Shown: positions 1 to 8,099 of the stretch, one piece after another
Layout: each line of letters opens with the position of its first letter
How positions within the stretch are numbered: position 1 is the first letter of the stretch
The notes under the pieces: generated by a model
Databases searched by the model: none
What the model was told of the DNA's origin: nothing
Seen by the model: the letters and a program-made list of their open reading frames with translations, nothing else
Source: DAOUJI01 sp965219565
GTDB lineage: Bacteria > Chloroflexota > Dehalococcoidia > Lucifugimonadales > JAGWBF01
Direction of reading: 5' to 3'
NCBI GenBank assembly: GCA_965219565.1
Contig: OZ244780.1
Location: forward strand, 3,038,001 to 3,102,000
DNA length: 64,000 nucleotides
Position numbers and translations under genes: made by a program

Positions 1-301
1 AGTCCTTTGGAGGCCTGACAGGGGCGTGGAACACAATGACATCCCCCCTTTCAGGCGGCCCGGTGAAAGGAAGATGGCTCTTCTTTTCTTTGGCGTCCCA
101 GAACGGAACTAAGTCCGAGAGCCGCCGCATGTCCACGCGGAAGAAGGAGAGCTTGTTTACCATCACGTACTCTCCCCCGGTCAACTCGGGCCTCATGCTG
201 GAGCCTTCCACCTTGAAGTTCTCAATGGAACCTTGAATGATGAAGAAGATGAACAGCGCCAGTATGACAGCTTCGAAGAGTTCGCGGAAAACGTAGGTCA
301 T
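1..301 (-). CDS. lepB: Signal peptidase I, N-terminal part (cut by window edge)
   Basis: Membrane-bound serine protease that removes signal peptides from exported proteins. Reading the minus strand from the ATG at 301 gives about 100 residues, open to the window edge. Residues 9-23 form a hydrophobic anchor. It is followed by VEGSSMRPEL, the family's first catalytic box, with the nucleophile Ser35 before Met36; the usual Thr after Pro is Glu here. ERGDVIVFHAP near the end matches the next conserved block. The catalytic lysine lies outside the window. A possible promoter (TGGACC, 17 nt, TATAAC) ends about 13 nt before the ATG, so the leader would be very short. Family assignment is firm; the rest of the gene is not visible. 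Confidence 0.85.
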   Translation of the reverse strand, partial: MTYVFRELFEAVILALFIFFIIQGSIENFKVEGSSMRPELTGGEYVMVNKLSFFRVDMRRLSDLVPFWDAKEKKSHLPFTGPPERGDVIVFHAPVRPPKD

Positions 302-660
302 AGCAGTGTTGGAGGTTATAGAACGGAAAAGGTATCCGGTCCATTGTAGCAAGAAAAGCGCTCCGAATCGCTGTCCTGGGTGGCGAGACTCCGGCAGAGT
401 GCGACGGCGGAAAACGGCGGTCAGGATCGCCGAACCCTTCTTGCTTCACCGGTCGTTGGGCGACTATCGTGACCGTCCCATGCCCCCAAAAGTCTGCCAC
501 GCCAGGCATCAATGGACCCGGGGTGGCATGAGCCGATTCCTTGACATTAGACTTGGGGCAGCCGTAGGATACCCCAACCTGCCAAGAATCCCACGGTCTT
601 GGACAAGAATGCAGTCCGTGGGCGGTCTCCCGAAACGGGCGCTAATGTAGGCGGTGGAAG
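302..660. other. Non-coding gap between lepB and the radical SAM gene
   Basis: No convincing gene is seen in this 359-nt divergent intergenic stretch. The open frames across it are rich in Arg/Pro and lack any domain signature. A TTGACA at 541-546 followed after 18 nt by TAGGAT (565-570) is a candidate promoter for the rightward radical SAM gene. Confidence 0.4.
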
Positions 661-1683
661 GTGGCAAACCTTACCCCGGTCCGAAAGAAAGCGGCGCAGG
701 CCCACCGGGGTCTGCGCATCGTGCGCATGATGGCCAAGGCGCTGGTCTCAACCCACCATCCCATATTGGTGCACTTGGTGGCGACTCGGCGTTGCAATCT
801 GTCCTGCGCCTACTGCAATGAATACGACCAGGTCTCACAACCCGTACCTCTGGATACTCTCGTCCAGCGCGTTGATCATCTCGCTTCCCTCGGGACTTCG
901 ATCATTACCCTCACCGGAGGCGAGCCGTTGCTTCATCCGGACCTGGATGGGGTGATCACACGCATCCGCCAGCATGGCACAATTGCCACGGTGATAACCA
1001 ACGGTTATCTCCTTACGAAACAGCGGATCGAGCGCTTAAATTCGGCCGGGCTGGATTACCTTCAGATTTCCATCGACAACGTGATACCCGACGAGGTTTC
1101 TATGAAGAGCCTCAAGGTCTTGGACCAAAAGCTGGTCCTGCTTTCCGAATACGCCGAGTTCGGCGTCAATGCCAACGCGGTAATTGGGACCGGGATGCCC
1201 GAGCCGGAAGAAGCCTTGACGGTGGCTAGCCGCGCACGGGAGCTGGGTTTCAATGCCTCTTTGGGCATTCTCCACGACGGCAAGGGTCGTATGAAGCCGC
1301 TCAACGAGCGGGAGCGGCTGGTATACAACGAGATCAAAAAGACGGGGGGTAGGGGCTTTACTCTGGTCGATTCGTTCCAAGAAAACCTCGCTAGAGGCAA
1401 GCCGAATCACTGGAAGTGTCGTGCAGGCTCCCGCTACTTCTACGTCGATGAATTCGGTTTGGTGCACTGGTGCTCCCAACAGAAGGGTTATCCCGCCGTG
1501 CCCCTCGACAGCTACACCCATTCGGACATGCGGCGAGAATATCTCTCTGAGAAGGCGTGCGCCCCTTACTGCACGCTTCAGTGTGTACACCGGTCGTCGA
1601 TGATGGACGGCTGGCGCCATCCCCAGACCCCGCTGAAAGCTTCCCCCGCCCGGGCAAAGGCCAAAGAAGGCCCAGGGGTATAA
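661..1683 (+). CDS. Radical SAM protein with C-terminal cysteine-rich tail
   Basis: Predicted S-adenosylmethionine radical enzyme of 340 aa starting at GTG. Cys45, Cys49 and Cys52 form the CxxxCxxC motif that binds the 4Fe-4S cluster, and GGEP begins at residue 86 (SAM binding). The C-terminal third has further cysteines (CRAG, VHWCSQ, CAPYCTLQC) that look like a SPASM/twitch-type auxiliary cluster site. The substrate cannot be told. It is followed 64 nt later by a VTT-domain membrane protein on the same strand, so the two may be co-transcribed. Similar radical SAM proteins modify lipids, hopanoids or peptides; choosing among these would be guesswork. Confidence 0.8.
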   Translation: MANLTPVRKKAAQAHRGLRIVRMMAKALVSTHHPILVHLVATRRCNLSCAYCNEYDQVSQPVPLDTLVQRVDHLASLGTSIITLTGGEPLLHPDLDGVITRIRQHGTIATVITNGYLLTKQRIERLNSAGLDYLQISIDNVIPDEVSMKSLKVLDQKLVLLSEYAEFGVNANAVIGTGMPEPEEALTVASRARELGFNASLGILHDGKGRMKPLNERERLVYNEIKKTGGRGFTLVDSFQENLARGKPNHWKCRAGSRYFYVDEFGLVHWCSQQKGYPAVPLDSYTHSDMRREYLSEKACAPYCTLQCVHRSSMMDGWRHPQTPLKASPARAKAKEGPGV

Positions 1684-1747
1684 AAAGCCGGCTGGCCGCA
1701 GGGCCCCTCATTCAACTTCGAGCGCTCTAGATAGGGGTTGTCGTCAG

Positions 1748-2503
1748 GTGTACCAGTCATTGCGGATCTGGCTTGACAAAGCTCCCGTCGGACTGCACCG
1801 CCAGTCCGTTATAGACTTGGCCCACAGGATGCGGCGCAGCCCAACAGTATGGGTCCTGGCAGCCACGCTGGTCCCGGCCCTGATTTTCACTCCCATCACC
1901 AGGTACTTGTACCCCGAGTGGTGGCAGCTGATGGGCTATTTCTGGTACTCCATACCGGCCAGCAGCTTCGTCTACCTTCCCCATGAACCGGCAGTGCTTT
2001 ATGCAGGCGCCATTTACAGTCCCCTAGTCGTCGCATTGACGGGAGGCGTCGCAGCCATCGTAGCCGCCATTACCGACTATTACGTGGTGAAAAAGGTATT
2101 CGAGTTTGAGAAAATCGCCCCGTTAAAACAGACGACTCTTTTCAAGAGGGCCGTCCGCTGGTTCAATTGGGCGCCATGGCCTACCCTCGCGGTTATCTCC
2201 TTCAGCCCAATTCCCTTTTATCCCCTTAGGATTCTGGCCCCAAGCTCAGGTTACCCTCTGTGGAAGTACGTCTCAGGATATGTCGCAGGCCGTGTGCCCC
2301 GGTACTATCTGCTCGCAATGGGAGGGGCTTGGATGCCCGTGCCCAACGAATACATCTTGTTGATGCTGGTCGGACTCATTGCCCTTCCTCTGGCCTGGGC
2401 GCTTTGGGCGCGGCGCAGGGTCAGGACGAACACGCCAGAGGAGGCAGCACCTCACTCACGTTCTCCCTGGGCGAAACTCCGGCGGACGAGAAGGGCCGCG
2501 TAG
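1748..2503 (+). CDS. VTT/DedA-like integral membrane protein
   Basis: A 251-aa membrane protein starting at GTG 1748. It has hydrophobic segments around residues 33-50, 60-75, 80-105, 135-155 and 200-220. The central part (LVVALTGGVAAIVAAITDYYVVKK, then WFNWAPWPTLAVISFSPIPF, then a GYPLWKYVSGYVAGR block) resembles the SNARE-associated/VTT domain of DedA proteins, which act as lipid scramblases or membrane-homeostasis factors. The C-terminus is a basic cytoplasmic tail. Its position right after a radical SAM gene suggests a joint membrane-lipid role, which is inference only. The gene converges on the oxidase at 2564. Confidence 0.65.
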   Translation: MYQSLRIWLDKAPVGLHRQSVIDLAHRMRRSPTVWVLAATLVPALIFTPITRYLYPEWWQLMGYFWYSIPASSFVYLPHEPAVLYAGAIYSPLVVALTGGVAAIVAAITDYYVVKKVFEFEKIAPLKQTTLFKRAVRWFNWAPWPTLAVISFSPIPFYPLRILAPSSGYPLWKYVSGYVAGRVPRYYLLAMGGAWMPVPNEYILLMLVGLIALPLAWALWARRRVRTNTPEEAAPHSRSPWAKLRRTRRAA

Positions 2504-2563
2504 TTTACCCAGGACGGGGCTTCCGCTCAGCCTCCTGTTGATTTCTCTTGGTACGTGGGGAGC

Positions 2564-3643
2564 CTAGACGATTCTGTCGACAGGCATATTCACCCACGAG
2601 CTCATCTCGTGGGGCATGGTGACAGGGTCGGCGCGGGTCACGTAGTTGGGAGTAAGCTGATCGACTGAGGTGACTCCCAGAAGCCCCATCGCGCTGATGA
2701 TCTCGTCTTCCAGAATCTCCAGCACCCGCCTCACTCCGGCGCTGCCGTTGGCGGCGAGACCCCAGGACTGGAGTTTTCCTATTGCCACAGCCTTGGCCCC
2801 CAAGGCGACGGCCTTCAAAACGTCGCTGCCCCTCTGGACCCCGCCATCGATTACAACGTCAGCCTTGCCGTCCACCGCTTCCATTACCTCCGGAAGCACG
2901 TCCATAGTGCCTTGGGCATGGTCCAACTGACGGCCGCCGTGATTCGACACCCACACCACGTCCACGCCATGGTCTACGGCGATGCGCGCATCTTCGGCGG
3001 TGGCGATGCCTTTAAGCATGAAGGGCATGTCCACAATGTTCCTTATCTTGTCCACGGTGTCCCAGGTGACGGCGGCTGCCCAAGACCTGTCGACAGGCAC
3101 CTCCGGCCTGCTCCGCTGCTCCCAGCGGGCGAGCATCGGCCGTTCTCTGCGGCTGTAGGAAGCAGTGTCCACGGTGAGACAGAAGGCTTTATACCCCGCC
3201 TGCTTTACACGGGCAATCATGTCTTCGATAAAGCTCCAGTCCCCGTATACGTATAGCTGAAATATCTTGTCGTTGTCCGCCGCCGCAGCGATTTCCTCCA
3301 GGCCGGGTCTGGTAACCGAGCTGACCACGTGGATGGTCCCGAACTCCGCCGCCCCTCTGGTTGACGCGGCGCCGCCCTCAGGGTCAAACGTCTGCATCGA
3401 ACCGATAGGGGCCAGCATCACAGGGATGCGCATCTTGTGCCCCAAGAAAGTAGTGGATGCGTCGATGGAGGATATGTCCACCAGCACCCTGGGCCTGAAG
3501 GCCCACCGGTCGAAAGCCAGTCGGTTGCGTCTGAGAGTGGTCTCCGACTCCGAGCCTCCCACCAGATAGCCCCAGGCTCCCCGTTCGAGATTGCGGTATG
3601 CCTGCTGGATGATTTCCTCGGTGGTCACAAATTCAGGGATCAA
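2564..3643 (-). CDS. FMN-dependent alpha-hydroxy-acid oxidase/dehydrogenase
   Basis: Oxidises 2-hydroxy acids (lactate, glycolate or mandelate-like) to 2-keto acids with FMN in a TIM barrel. The 359-aa protein carries the family residues: Tyr26, Tyr131/133 (QLYVYGD), Asp159 (LTVDT), Lys211 (MLKG), and the catalytic His235 and Arg238 in SNHGGRQLD, followed by the GGVQRGSDVLKA phosphate-binding segment. The start is TTG 3643 with GGAAGG about 6 nt upstream. Substrate cannot be fixed from sequence. It lies 54 nt downstream of a nitroreductase on the same strand and may share a transcript with it. Confidence 0.85.
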   Translation of the reverse strand: MIPEFVTTEEIIQQAYRNLERGAWGYLVGGSESETTLRRNRLAFDRWAFRPRVLVDISSIDASTTFLGHKMRIPVMLAPIGSMQTFDPEGGAASTRGAAEFGTIHVVSSVTRPGLEEIAAAADNDKIFQLYVYGDWSFIEDMIARVKQAGYKAFCLTVDTASYSRRERPMLARWEQRSRPEVPVDRSWAAAVTWDTVDKIRNIVDMPFMLKGIATAEDARIAVDHGVDVVWVSNHGGRQLDHAQGTMDVLPEVMEAVDGKADVVIDGGVQRGSDVLKAVALGAKAVAIGKLQSWGLAANGSAGVRRVLEILEDEIISAMGLLGVTSVDQLTPNYVTRADPVTMPHEMSSWVNMPVDRIV

Positions 3644-3697
3644 TGCCTTCCTCCTCTGCCAATGCGGTCTTGGATTTGATAAATTCGACGCCTAAAG

Positions 3698-4312
3698 TCA
3701 GGCGTTTCGCGGGACGCCCCAACGTTCATCGAAAACCACTTCACTCAAGGGCCTGCGGGTCGTAGGCCCATACCGGGAGCCCTCGGCGGGGTAGCCAATG
3801 GGCAGCAAAGCTGCGGTCTCAACGTCCTCGGGTATGCCCAGCAGCTCCTTGACTTCGTCCTCGTGCTGCTTGTGGTTGGTGGTGAGCAAGCTGGCCAAGC
3901 CCAGGCCCCGGGCGGCCAGCAGGATGTTCTGGACGGCCGGATATATGGAAGCCCCTAGCCCGATGCCTACAGGAGCGCTGTAACGCTGGATGCAGCACAG
4001 AATGAACACTGGCGCCTCTTGGAGATGCTCCCTGAAATGCTGCGCGCCACGGTGGACTCTGCGCTGCTGCGGCGTCATCTCCCCAGTGGTCAGCGACCCG
4101 GGCCCCATACGATATATGTCCCCCAGCTTGTTCCGAGTCTCCTGGTCCTTGATGACGATGAACCGCCACATCTGCCTGGCCCCGCCCGTGGGGGCTTTTA
4201 TCCCCGCCTCCAGAAGCCGGGTGATAAGCTCGTCGGGCACGGGGTCCGGCTTGATGTAGCGGATGGCCCTTTGGGTGTACATGGCCTCGAAAAGCCCAAT
4301 CTCATCCGTCAT
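3698..4312 (-). CDS. Nitroreductase family flavoprotein
   Basis: FMN-dependent NAD(P)H oxidoreductase of 204 aa. The N-terminal RAIRYIKPDPVPDELITRLLEAG and APTGGARQMWRFIVIKD are the FMN phosphate-binding and dimer regions of nitroreductases; the C-terminal half has ALLPIGYPAEGS, also typical. Members reduce nitro compounds, quinones or enoates, or dehalogenate; the substrate here is unknown. Starts at ATG 4312 and precedes the hydroxy-acid oxidase. The 221-nt divergent gap to the Lin0512 gene contains a palindromic repeat. Confidence 0.85.
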   Translation of the reverse strand: MTDEIGLFEAMYTQRAIRYIKPDPVPDELITRLLEAGIKAPTGGARQMWRFIVIKDQETRNKLGDIYRMGPGSLTTGEMTPQQRRVHRGAQHFREHLQEAPVFILCCIQRYSAPVGIGLGASIYPAVQNILLAARGLGLASLLTTNHKQHEDEVKELLGIPEDVETAALLPIGYPAEGSRYGPTTRRPLSEVVFDERWGVPRNA

Positions 4313-4456
4313 GGCTGGCTCCTCCCTCCAACGTCAACGCCGCCCCATGATATTACCGCCTGCCGCCCCGTCCGTACAGTGATGGGCGGCAAGCCCATTC
4401 CCGGACGGGTCGCCGGATATGGTATGTTATGCCTGTAGAAGGACGTGCGTTTGTAG

Positions 4457-4475
4457 GGGCGACCGGCGGTCGCCC
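4457..4475. repeat. Perfect 9-bp palindrome in intergenic gap
   Basis: GGGCGACCG and CGGTCGCCC are separated by one base. The motif sits in the leader of the Lin0512 gene within GTAGGGGCGACC..., a form often seen as a dispersed intergenic repeat in bacterial genomes. It could also form an RNA hairpin upstream of the gene. Confidence 0.5.
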
Positions 4476-4533
4476 GAATAGGCAGCCCTCCTTGGTTGAG
4501 GATGCGCTGGAATACACTTATCGGAGGCAACCG

Positions 4534-4878
4534 ATGGCATTAGTCAGATGCGTGACGGAAATGGGAATGGGCGTGGATGTGCGCGGGGGAGACTACACCA
4601 AGGCGGCTCAACGGGCCGTGTTCGACGCCATACATCACAGCAGCCTGGGGTTCCAGAGGCTCATAGGAAAGACTGCTGATGACATGGAGACGGAAGTGGT
4701 CATCGGTGCGCCCAACCCCGACGCCGTGGACACTAACGAGGTCCTGTCTGTGCTGCCCCACGGCGGAGGGACCTGCAAAGCCGTAGTGGGTGGTTTGGAA
4801 GTCCCCAACGACGAGGGCACGGACAGCACCCTCATAGTCAACGCCATAGTGATTGTCAGATACGACGACGGGGCCTAG
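4534..4878 (+). CDS. Lin0512 family protein
   Basis: A 114-aa conserved protein of unknown function. The match is to the Lin0512 family: an N-terminal EMGMGVDVRGGDYTKAAQRAV block, then VVIGAPNPDAVDTNEVLSVLPHG and a C-terminal VNAIVIVRYDDG strand. ATG 4534 is preferred over upstream frames because CGGAGG lies 7 nt before it and homology begins there. It stands alone, followed by the convergent VapC gene. No catalytic role can be inferred. Confidence 0.75.
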   Translation: MALVRCVTEMGMGVDVRGGDYTKAAQRAVFDAIHHSSLGFQRLIGKTADDMETEVVIGAPNPDAVDTNEVLSVLPHGGGTCKAVVGGLEVPNDEGTDSTLIVNAIVIVRYDDGA

Positions 4879-4905
4879 CGGCTCCGTCTCCACTCGTTCC
4901 TCCCA

Positions 4906-5304
4906 CTACGTGGGCGGAACGATGAAGTCGCAGACGGGGCCGACAGCACGGCTAAGTCTCTGGTCAAGGGTCAGCAACGAGCAGTCCAACGCCTCTGCGA
5001 GCGCCACGTACCAAGCATCGTAACTGGTCAGGTTGCCACGCAGGTCCCATACCCGACGGGCATGAGGGGCGTATGGAAACAATTCCAGATCAAGCTGGAG
5101 CAACCTTTCGTGGGCGGTAGTGGCTGACAGTCGTGACAACCGCCCAGCCAATTCCATACTTCGAAGTGCGTTGCTGGCCTCAGCCAAAATCATAGCGGGG
5201 CCACACAATGTACCTTCCGGCATCCTTGACGCCGACCAAGTTCCTTCCGGTCCCGAGTCAACGAGGGCAGCAACCAGGACAGATGCGTCTATGACCGTCG
5301 TCAC
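4906..5304 (-). CDS. PIN-domain ribonuclease toxin, VapC-like
   Basis: Likely toxin of a type II toxin-antitoxin pair; PIN proteins are Mg2+-dependent ribonucleases, often cleaving tRNA or rRNA. The 132-aa protein has the four acidic residues of the active site: Asp6 (VIDASVL), Glu42 (LAEASNAL), Asp96 (SYDAWYVALAEAL) and Asp114 (LTLDQRL). The GTG start overlaps the TGA stop of the upstream antitoxin gene (GTGA), so the two are translationally coupled. The gene appears intact. Confidence 0.85.
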   Translation of the reverse strand: MTTVIDASVLVAALVDSGPEGTWSASRMPEGTLCGPAMILAEASNALRSMELAGRLSRLSATTAHERLLQLDLELFPYAPHARRVWDLRGNLTSYDAWYVALAEALDCSLLTLDQRLSRAVGPVCDFIVPPT

Positions 5305-5537
5305 TTACGGTCGGCGTGGATGGCTTCCAGGATCACTGAGGGCGGGATGCGTATTCCTGACGCTTCCTTATCTGCCCGGACTTGTTCGAGCCACTCGCTG
5401 ACGGACGGCCGCGATGCGATGCGCTCCAACTCGCCACGGAGGAATTCCTGCATGGACTGGCGTTGCCTCGCGGCTCTGAGGGCAAGCACATCGCGCACTT
5501 CTTCTGGGACGCCCCGTATTGTTATCTGTACCGCCAT
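5301..5537 (-). CDS. VapB/FitA-like ribbon-helix-helix antitoxin
   Basis: A 78-aa protein beginning MAVQITIRGVPEEVRDVLALRAA, the pattern of FitA/VapB-type ribbon-helix-helix DNA-binding domains, with a C-terminal tail (SEWLEQVRADKEASG) that would wrap the toxin. The start at ATG 5537 fits the domain; the longer upstream frame is not used because a promoter ends 6 nt before this ATG. No Shine-Dalgarno sequence is seen, in keeping with a leaderless mRNA. Together with the overlapping PIN gene it forms a compact toxin-antitoxin operon, probably autoregulated through the repeats just upstream. Confidence 0.8.
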   Translation of the reverse strand: MAVQITIRGVPEEVRDVLALRAARQRQSMQEFLRGELERIASRPSVSEWLEQVRADKEASGIRIPPSVILEAIHADRK

Positions 5538-5580
5538 GACAGCATTATGCAAGCATTGACAGCATAATGCAAGCATAATA
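5538..5580 (-). promoter_or_regulatory. Toxin-antitoxin promoter with repeated operator
   Basis: Two 20-nt direct repeats with two mismatches (5539-5558 and 5559-5578, plus-strand GACAGCAT[TA/AA]TGCAAGCAT) lie directly before the antitoxin ATG; each contains GCATTATGC or its complement GCATAATGC. On the minus strand TTGCAT (5572-5567), 17 nt, CATAAT (5549-5544) forms a promoter whose predicted start coincides with the ATG. The repeats cover the promoter, as expected for autorepression by the toxin-antitoxin complex. Confidence 0.6.
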
Positions 5581-5589
5581 TCGAGGGAA

Positions 5590-6552
5590 TCAAACCTGCC
5601 TCTCGCCGGACATGACAGCGAGCCGATCCCGGATGGCCTGCGTGGCTTCCGCGTAGGGTGTGTCGGGGTTGAAGCGCAACGGCTCTCCGAAGGTGACTTC
5701 AATGACGCCACGGCGGGGATAACGCGCTCCCATTGGCATAACGTCCTCCGTGCCCTTGATGCGCACCGGAACAACGGGCTGCCCCGTCTGCACGGCCAGC
5801 GTTCCGATGCCCAACTTGAAATCCAGCAATGCACCGGTCTCGGAACGCCTGCCCTCCGGGAAGTAGAGCGTCGACCAACCCTCAGCAACCAGACGGCGGC
5901 AATACTTCATGCTTTGATGGACCTGGCCGGACTGGGCCAAGGGGAAGGCATTGGCCAGCAACATAGCCAGAAACCGCTGCACCCGCCCACGTTCGTCCAA
6001 TACGCCATCGCCGGCGGCGGTGGCCACGCGTAACCGCCATCGCCAGGGGAGGGAGACCAATATCGCCGGGTTGTCCACCAAACTGAGGTGATTAGCGGCA
6101 AACAGGACAGGCCCGTCCAGTCCGCGCAGATGCTCAAGGCCGCGAATCCTATAGATGGACAGTAGTCGAATCACCGAACCCCAAACAATGAAGAGCAACG
6201 CCCGTACGACGACAGAGGGCTTCATCAAGGGCCACCTGCCGCCCCTGAAAGCCTGCCCCGCCGAACGGGTTCCCTCCGCTATCGCAATCAAGTCGGAGAC
6301 TGTCGTGTCCTCATCGACCCAATGGCTGTCGACGTCCAGCCCCAACTCTGTCTCCATGGCCGTGAGCAGTTCAACAATGGCCAAGGAGTCTAGCTGTAGA
6401 TCGCGGCCCAGCCGCATCAACGGCTCTAACCGGTCCGGAGTCGAGCCGAGGCGCTCAGCCAGGAACTTCAGTGGATCGGAGGCGCGGACGTTCATATCAG
6501 ACGCTGGGCCGGAGACGCCGAATCCGTCAGATTCCCGCTCCACAGCCGACAT
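5590..6552 (-). CDS. Acyl carrier domain fused to PlsC-type acyltransferase
   Basis: A 320-aa two-domain protein. Residues about 25-95 are an acyl/peptidyl carrier domain with the phosphopantetheine site DSL (Ser56) after LGRDLQLDSLAIVELL. Residues about 110-315 are a lysophospholipid acyltransferase: a hydrophobic segment (113-132), the HX4D motif His155...Asp160 (ANHLSLVDNPA) and the FPEGRRS box at 231-237. The acyl group may be passed from the carrier arm to a glycerol-phosphate-type acceptor at the membrane. In other bacteria such domains follow an AMP-ligase in one chain; here that ligase domain is absent. It lies 19 nt after the CoA-transferase gene, so an operon is likely. Confidence 0.8.
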   Translation of the reverse strand: MSAVERESDGFGVSGPASDMNVRASDPLKFLAERLGSTPDRLEPLMRLGRDLQLDSLAIVELLTAMETELGLDVDSHWVDEDTTVSDLIAIAEGTRSAGQAFRGGRWPLMKPSVVVRALLFIVWGSVIRLLSIYRIRGLEHLRGLDGPVLFAANHLSLVDNPAILVSLPWRWRLRVATAAGDGVLDERGRVQRFLAMLLANAFPLAQSGQVHQSMKYCRRLVAEGWSTLYFPEGRRSETGALLDFKLGIGTLAVQTGQPVVPVRIKGTEDVMPMGARYPRRGVIEVTFGEPLRFNPDTPYAEATQAIRDRLAVMSGERQV

Positions 6553-6571
6553 GATGGCTCAACCAGATGGA

Positions 6572-7984
6572 CTATCCCTCACGGGCAGGCCACACCGGGT
6601 CGTTGGAGCCCAGGACCGGCGCGGGCCTGGACCAGTATGGCTGGGTCTCAGATAGCTGCACGACAGGGGCCAGATGCCTCAGCCGGCCCACATGCACGTC
6701 GCTGAACGTTGTCCAGTTGTCCAGTTCCTCTGAGGTAAAGTCCTTGGGCACGTCCTGGAGCTCCGCCTCAGGCGTTTGGCCCAGGTCCACCAGCCAGCGT
6801 CCCGTCTGCGCCAGAGATATGCGAACCAGCCAGCTTCCGCCTTCGCGGACCCGCCGGGCCAAGGCGACCAAAGCGCCGAACGCCATGAGATAACCGGTCA
6901 GATAGTCTATGGCCGAGACCGGGTAGAACTGAGGCCCCGGCTCGGCACCTGGGAACAGCTCTCCCTGGCGGTTGGATATGCCGCTCACCGTTTGCACCAC
7001 CGTATCGAACCCGCGCCGCGACGCCCAAGGCCCCACTCGTCCGAAGGCTGACAGGGAAACATAAACTATTCCGGGCCGCAGCTGGGCCAAGTCCTCGGGC
7101 GAGAGTCCTCGCCGGGCGAGAGTCCCCGGACGGTATCCCTGTGAGAAAACGTCGGCTTCCCGCACCAACTCCTTCATGGCCTCCAGGTCATTCTCCTCCC
7201 TCAGGTCCAAGTGGGTAGTGAGCTTACCGTGGCCGGTATCCAGTTCCTGGGACGGGTTGTAGGCTAAGTGCTTAGCGGTGATTTTCAACACGTCGGCACC
7301 GTGTTCAGCCAGGGTGCGGGCACAGGTCGGACCCGCGAGCACACGGGTGAGGTCCAAGACCCGCACCCCCGACAAAGGCCTGTCTCCCTCGGGAAGCGGT
7401 TCGGGCGGACTGTCGCCTATCTTCTCAATTTCCAGGAGCGGCAGGGAGGCAACGGCGGCTGAATGCGGGTGCTGGGCCCATTCTTCCATCGACCGCACCA
7501 TTCCACCGGCCCCGTTTGCGGCGATGATGGCCTCCTCCAACTCCAATGCGTCCCAGCGGGCCACCGCTTGGCGCACCGCTTCCCGGTCGTCTTCGACTCC
7601 CAGCACGCCCAAAGCAGCGTCACGGTGGTTTGGGAAATTACAGTGGAGGTAGCTCCAGCGGCCGTTCTTGGCAGGATACACGCCCATAATCGAGTTGCGT
7701 TCGTTGTCGACGGGGGCACCGCCCATGCTCATGTACTTGTTGCTGCGCAACGAGGCCGTAGCCCGGCGGACGTTTACTCCAACCTCCTGACCCCGCCCGG
7801 TCCTCAGTTCCCAAAGGTCTGATACGGCAAGCCCAATGGCGGACAAGCTGGCCGCAGCGGCCTCGCCAATGCGGAAAGGCGTCGGTAATATCGGGTCGGC
7901 GGCATCGGAAATCTCAACCTCGGCGGCTCGCCCCGGGTCCCAACCCGGAATTGATAGAAGCCTGGACAGAGTTTCGTCAATCAC
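6572..7984 (-). CDS. CaiB/BaiF family (class III) CoA-transferase
   Basis: Predicted to move CoA between carboxylic acids. The 470-aa protein has the family core DRPLSGVRVLDLTRVLAGPTCARTLAEHGADVLKI near residue 200, then GYRPGTLARRGLSPEDL, PGIVYVSLSAFG, and RRGFDTVVQ, whose Asp corresponds to the catalytic aspartate that forms the acyl-CoA intermediate. About 190 residues precede this core, so the protein is longer than the usual 400 and may be a permuted or two-half form. Start is GTG 7984. Substrate unknown; the downstream ACP-acyltransferase suggests acyl metabolism. Confidence 0.8.
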   Translation of the reverse strand: MIDETLSRLLSIPGWDPGRAAEVEISDAADPILPTPFRIGEAAAASLSAIGLAVSDLWELRTGRGQEVGVNVRRATASLRSNKYMSMGGAPVDNERNSIMGVYPAKNGRWSYLHCNFPNHRDAALGVLGVEDDREAVRQAVARWDALELEEAIIAANGAGGMVRSMEEWAQHPHSAAVASLPLLEIEKIGDSPPEPLPEGDRPLSGVRVLDLTRVLAGPTCARTLAEHGADVLKITAKHLAYNPSQELDTGHGKLTTHLDLREENDLEAMKELVREADVFSQGYRPGTLARRGLSPEDLAQLRPGIVYVSLSAFGRVGPWASRRGFDTVVQTVSGISNRQGELFPGAEPGPQFYPVSAIDYLTGYLMAFGALVALARRVREGGSWLVRISLAQTGRWLVDLGQTPEAELQDVPKDFTSEELDNWTTFSDVHVGRLRHLAPVVQLSETQPYWSRPAPVLGSNDPVWPAREG

Positions 7985-8099
7985 TCTCGAATTTGCTCCT
8001 TGTTCGATTCGGCTTCCAAACTATACCACAGGCCAATTGAGGTGATGACGGAGAGACCTGACTCTTCCTACATGCCTGGAATCCTGCGCCGGGTTTCGG

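Noticed and set aside
306..650. 114-codon frame before the radical SAM gene
   Set aside because: No domain, no ribosome-binding site, Arg/Pro-rich; overlaps the probable promoter region.
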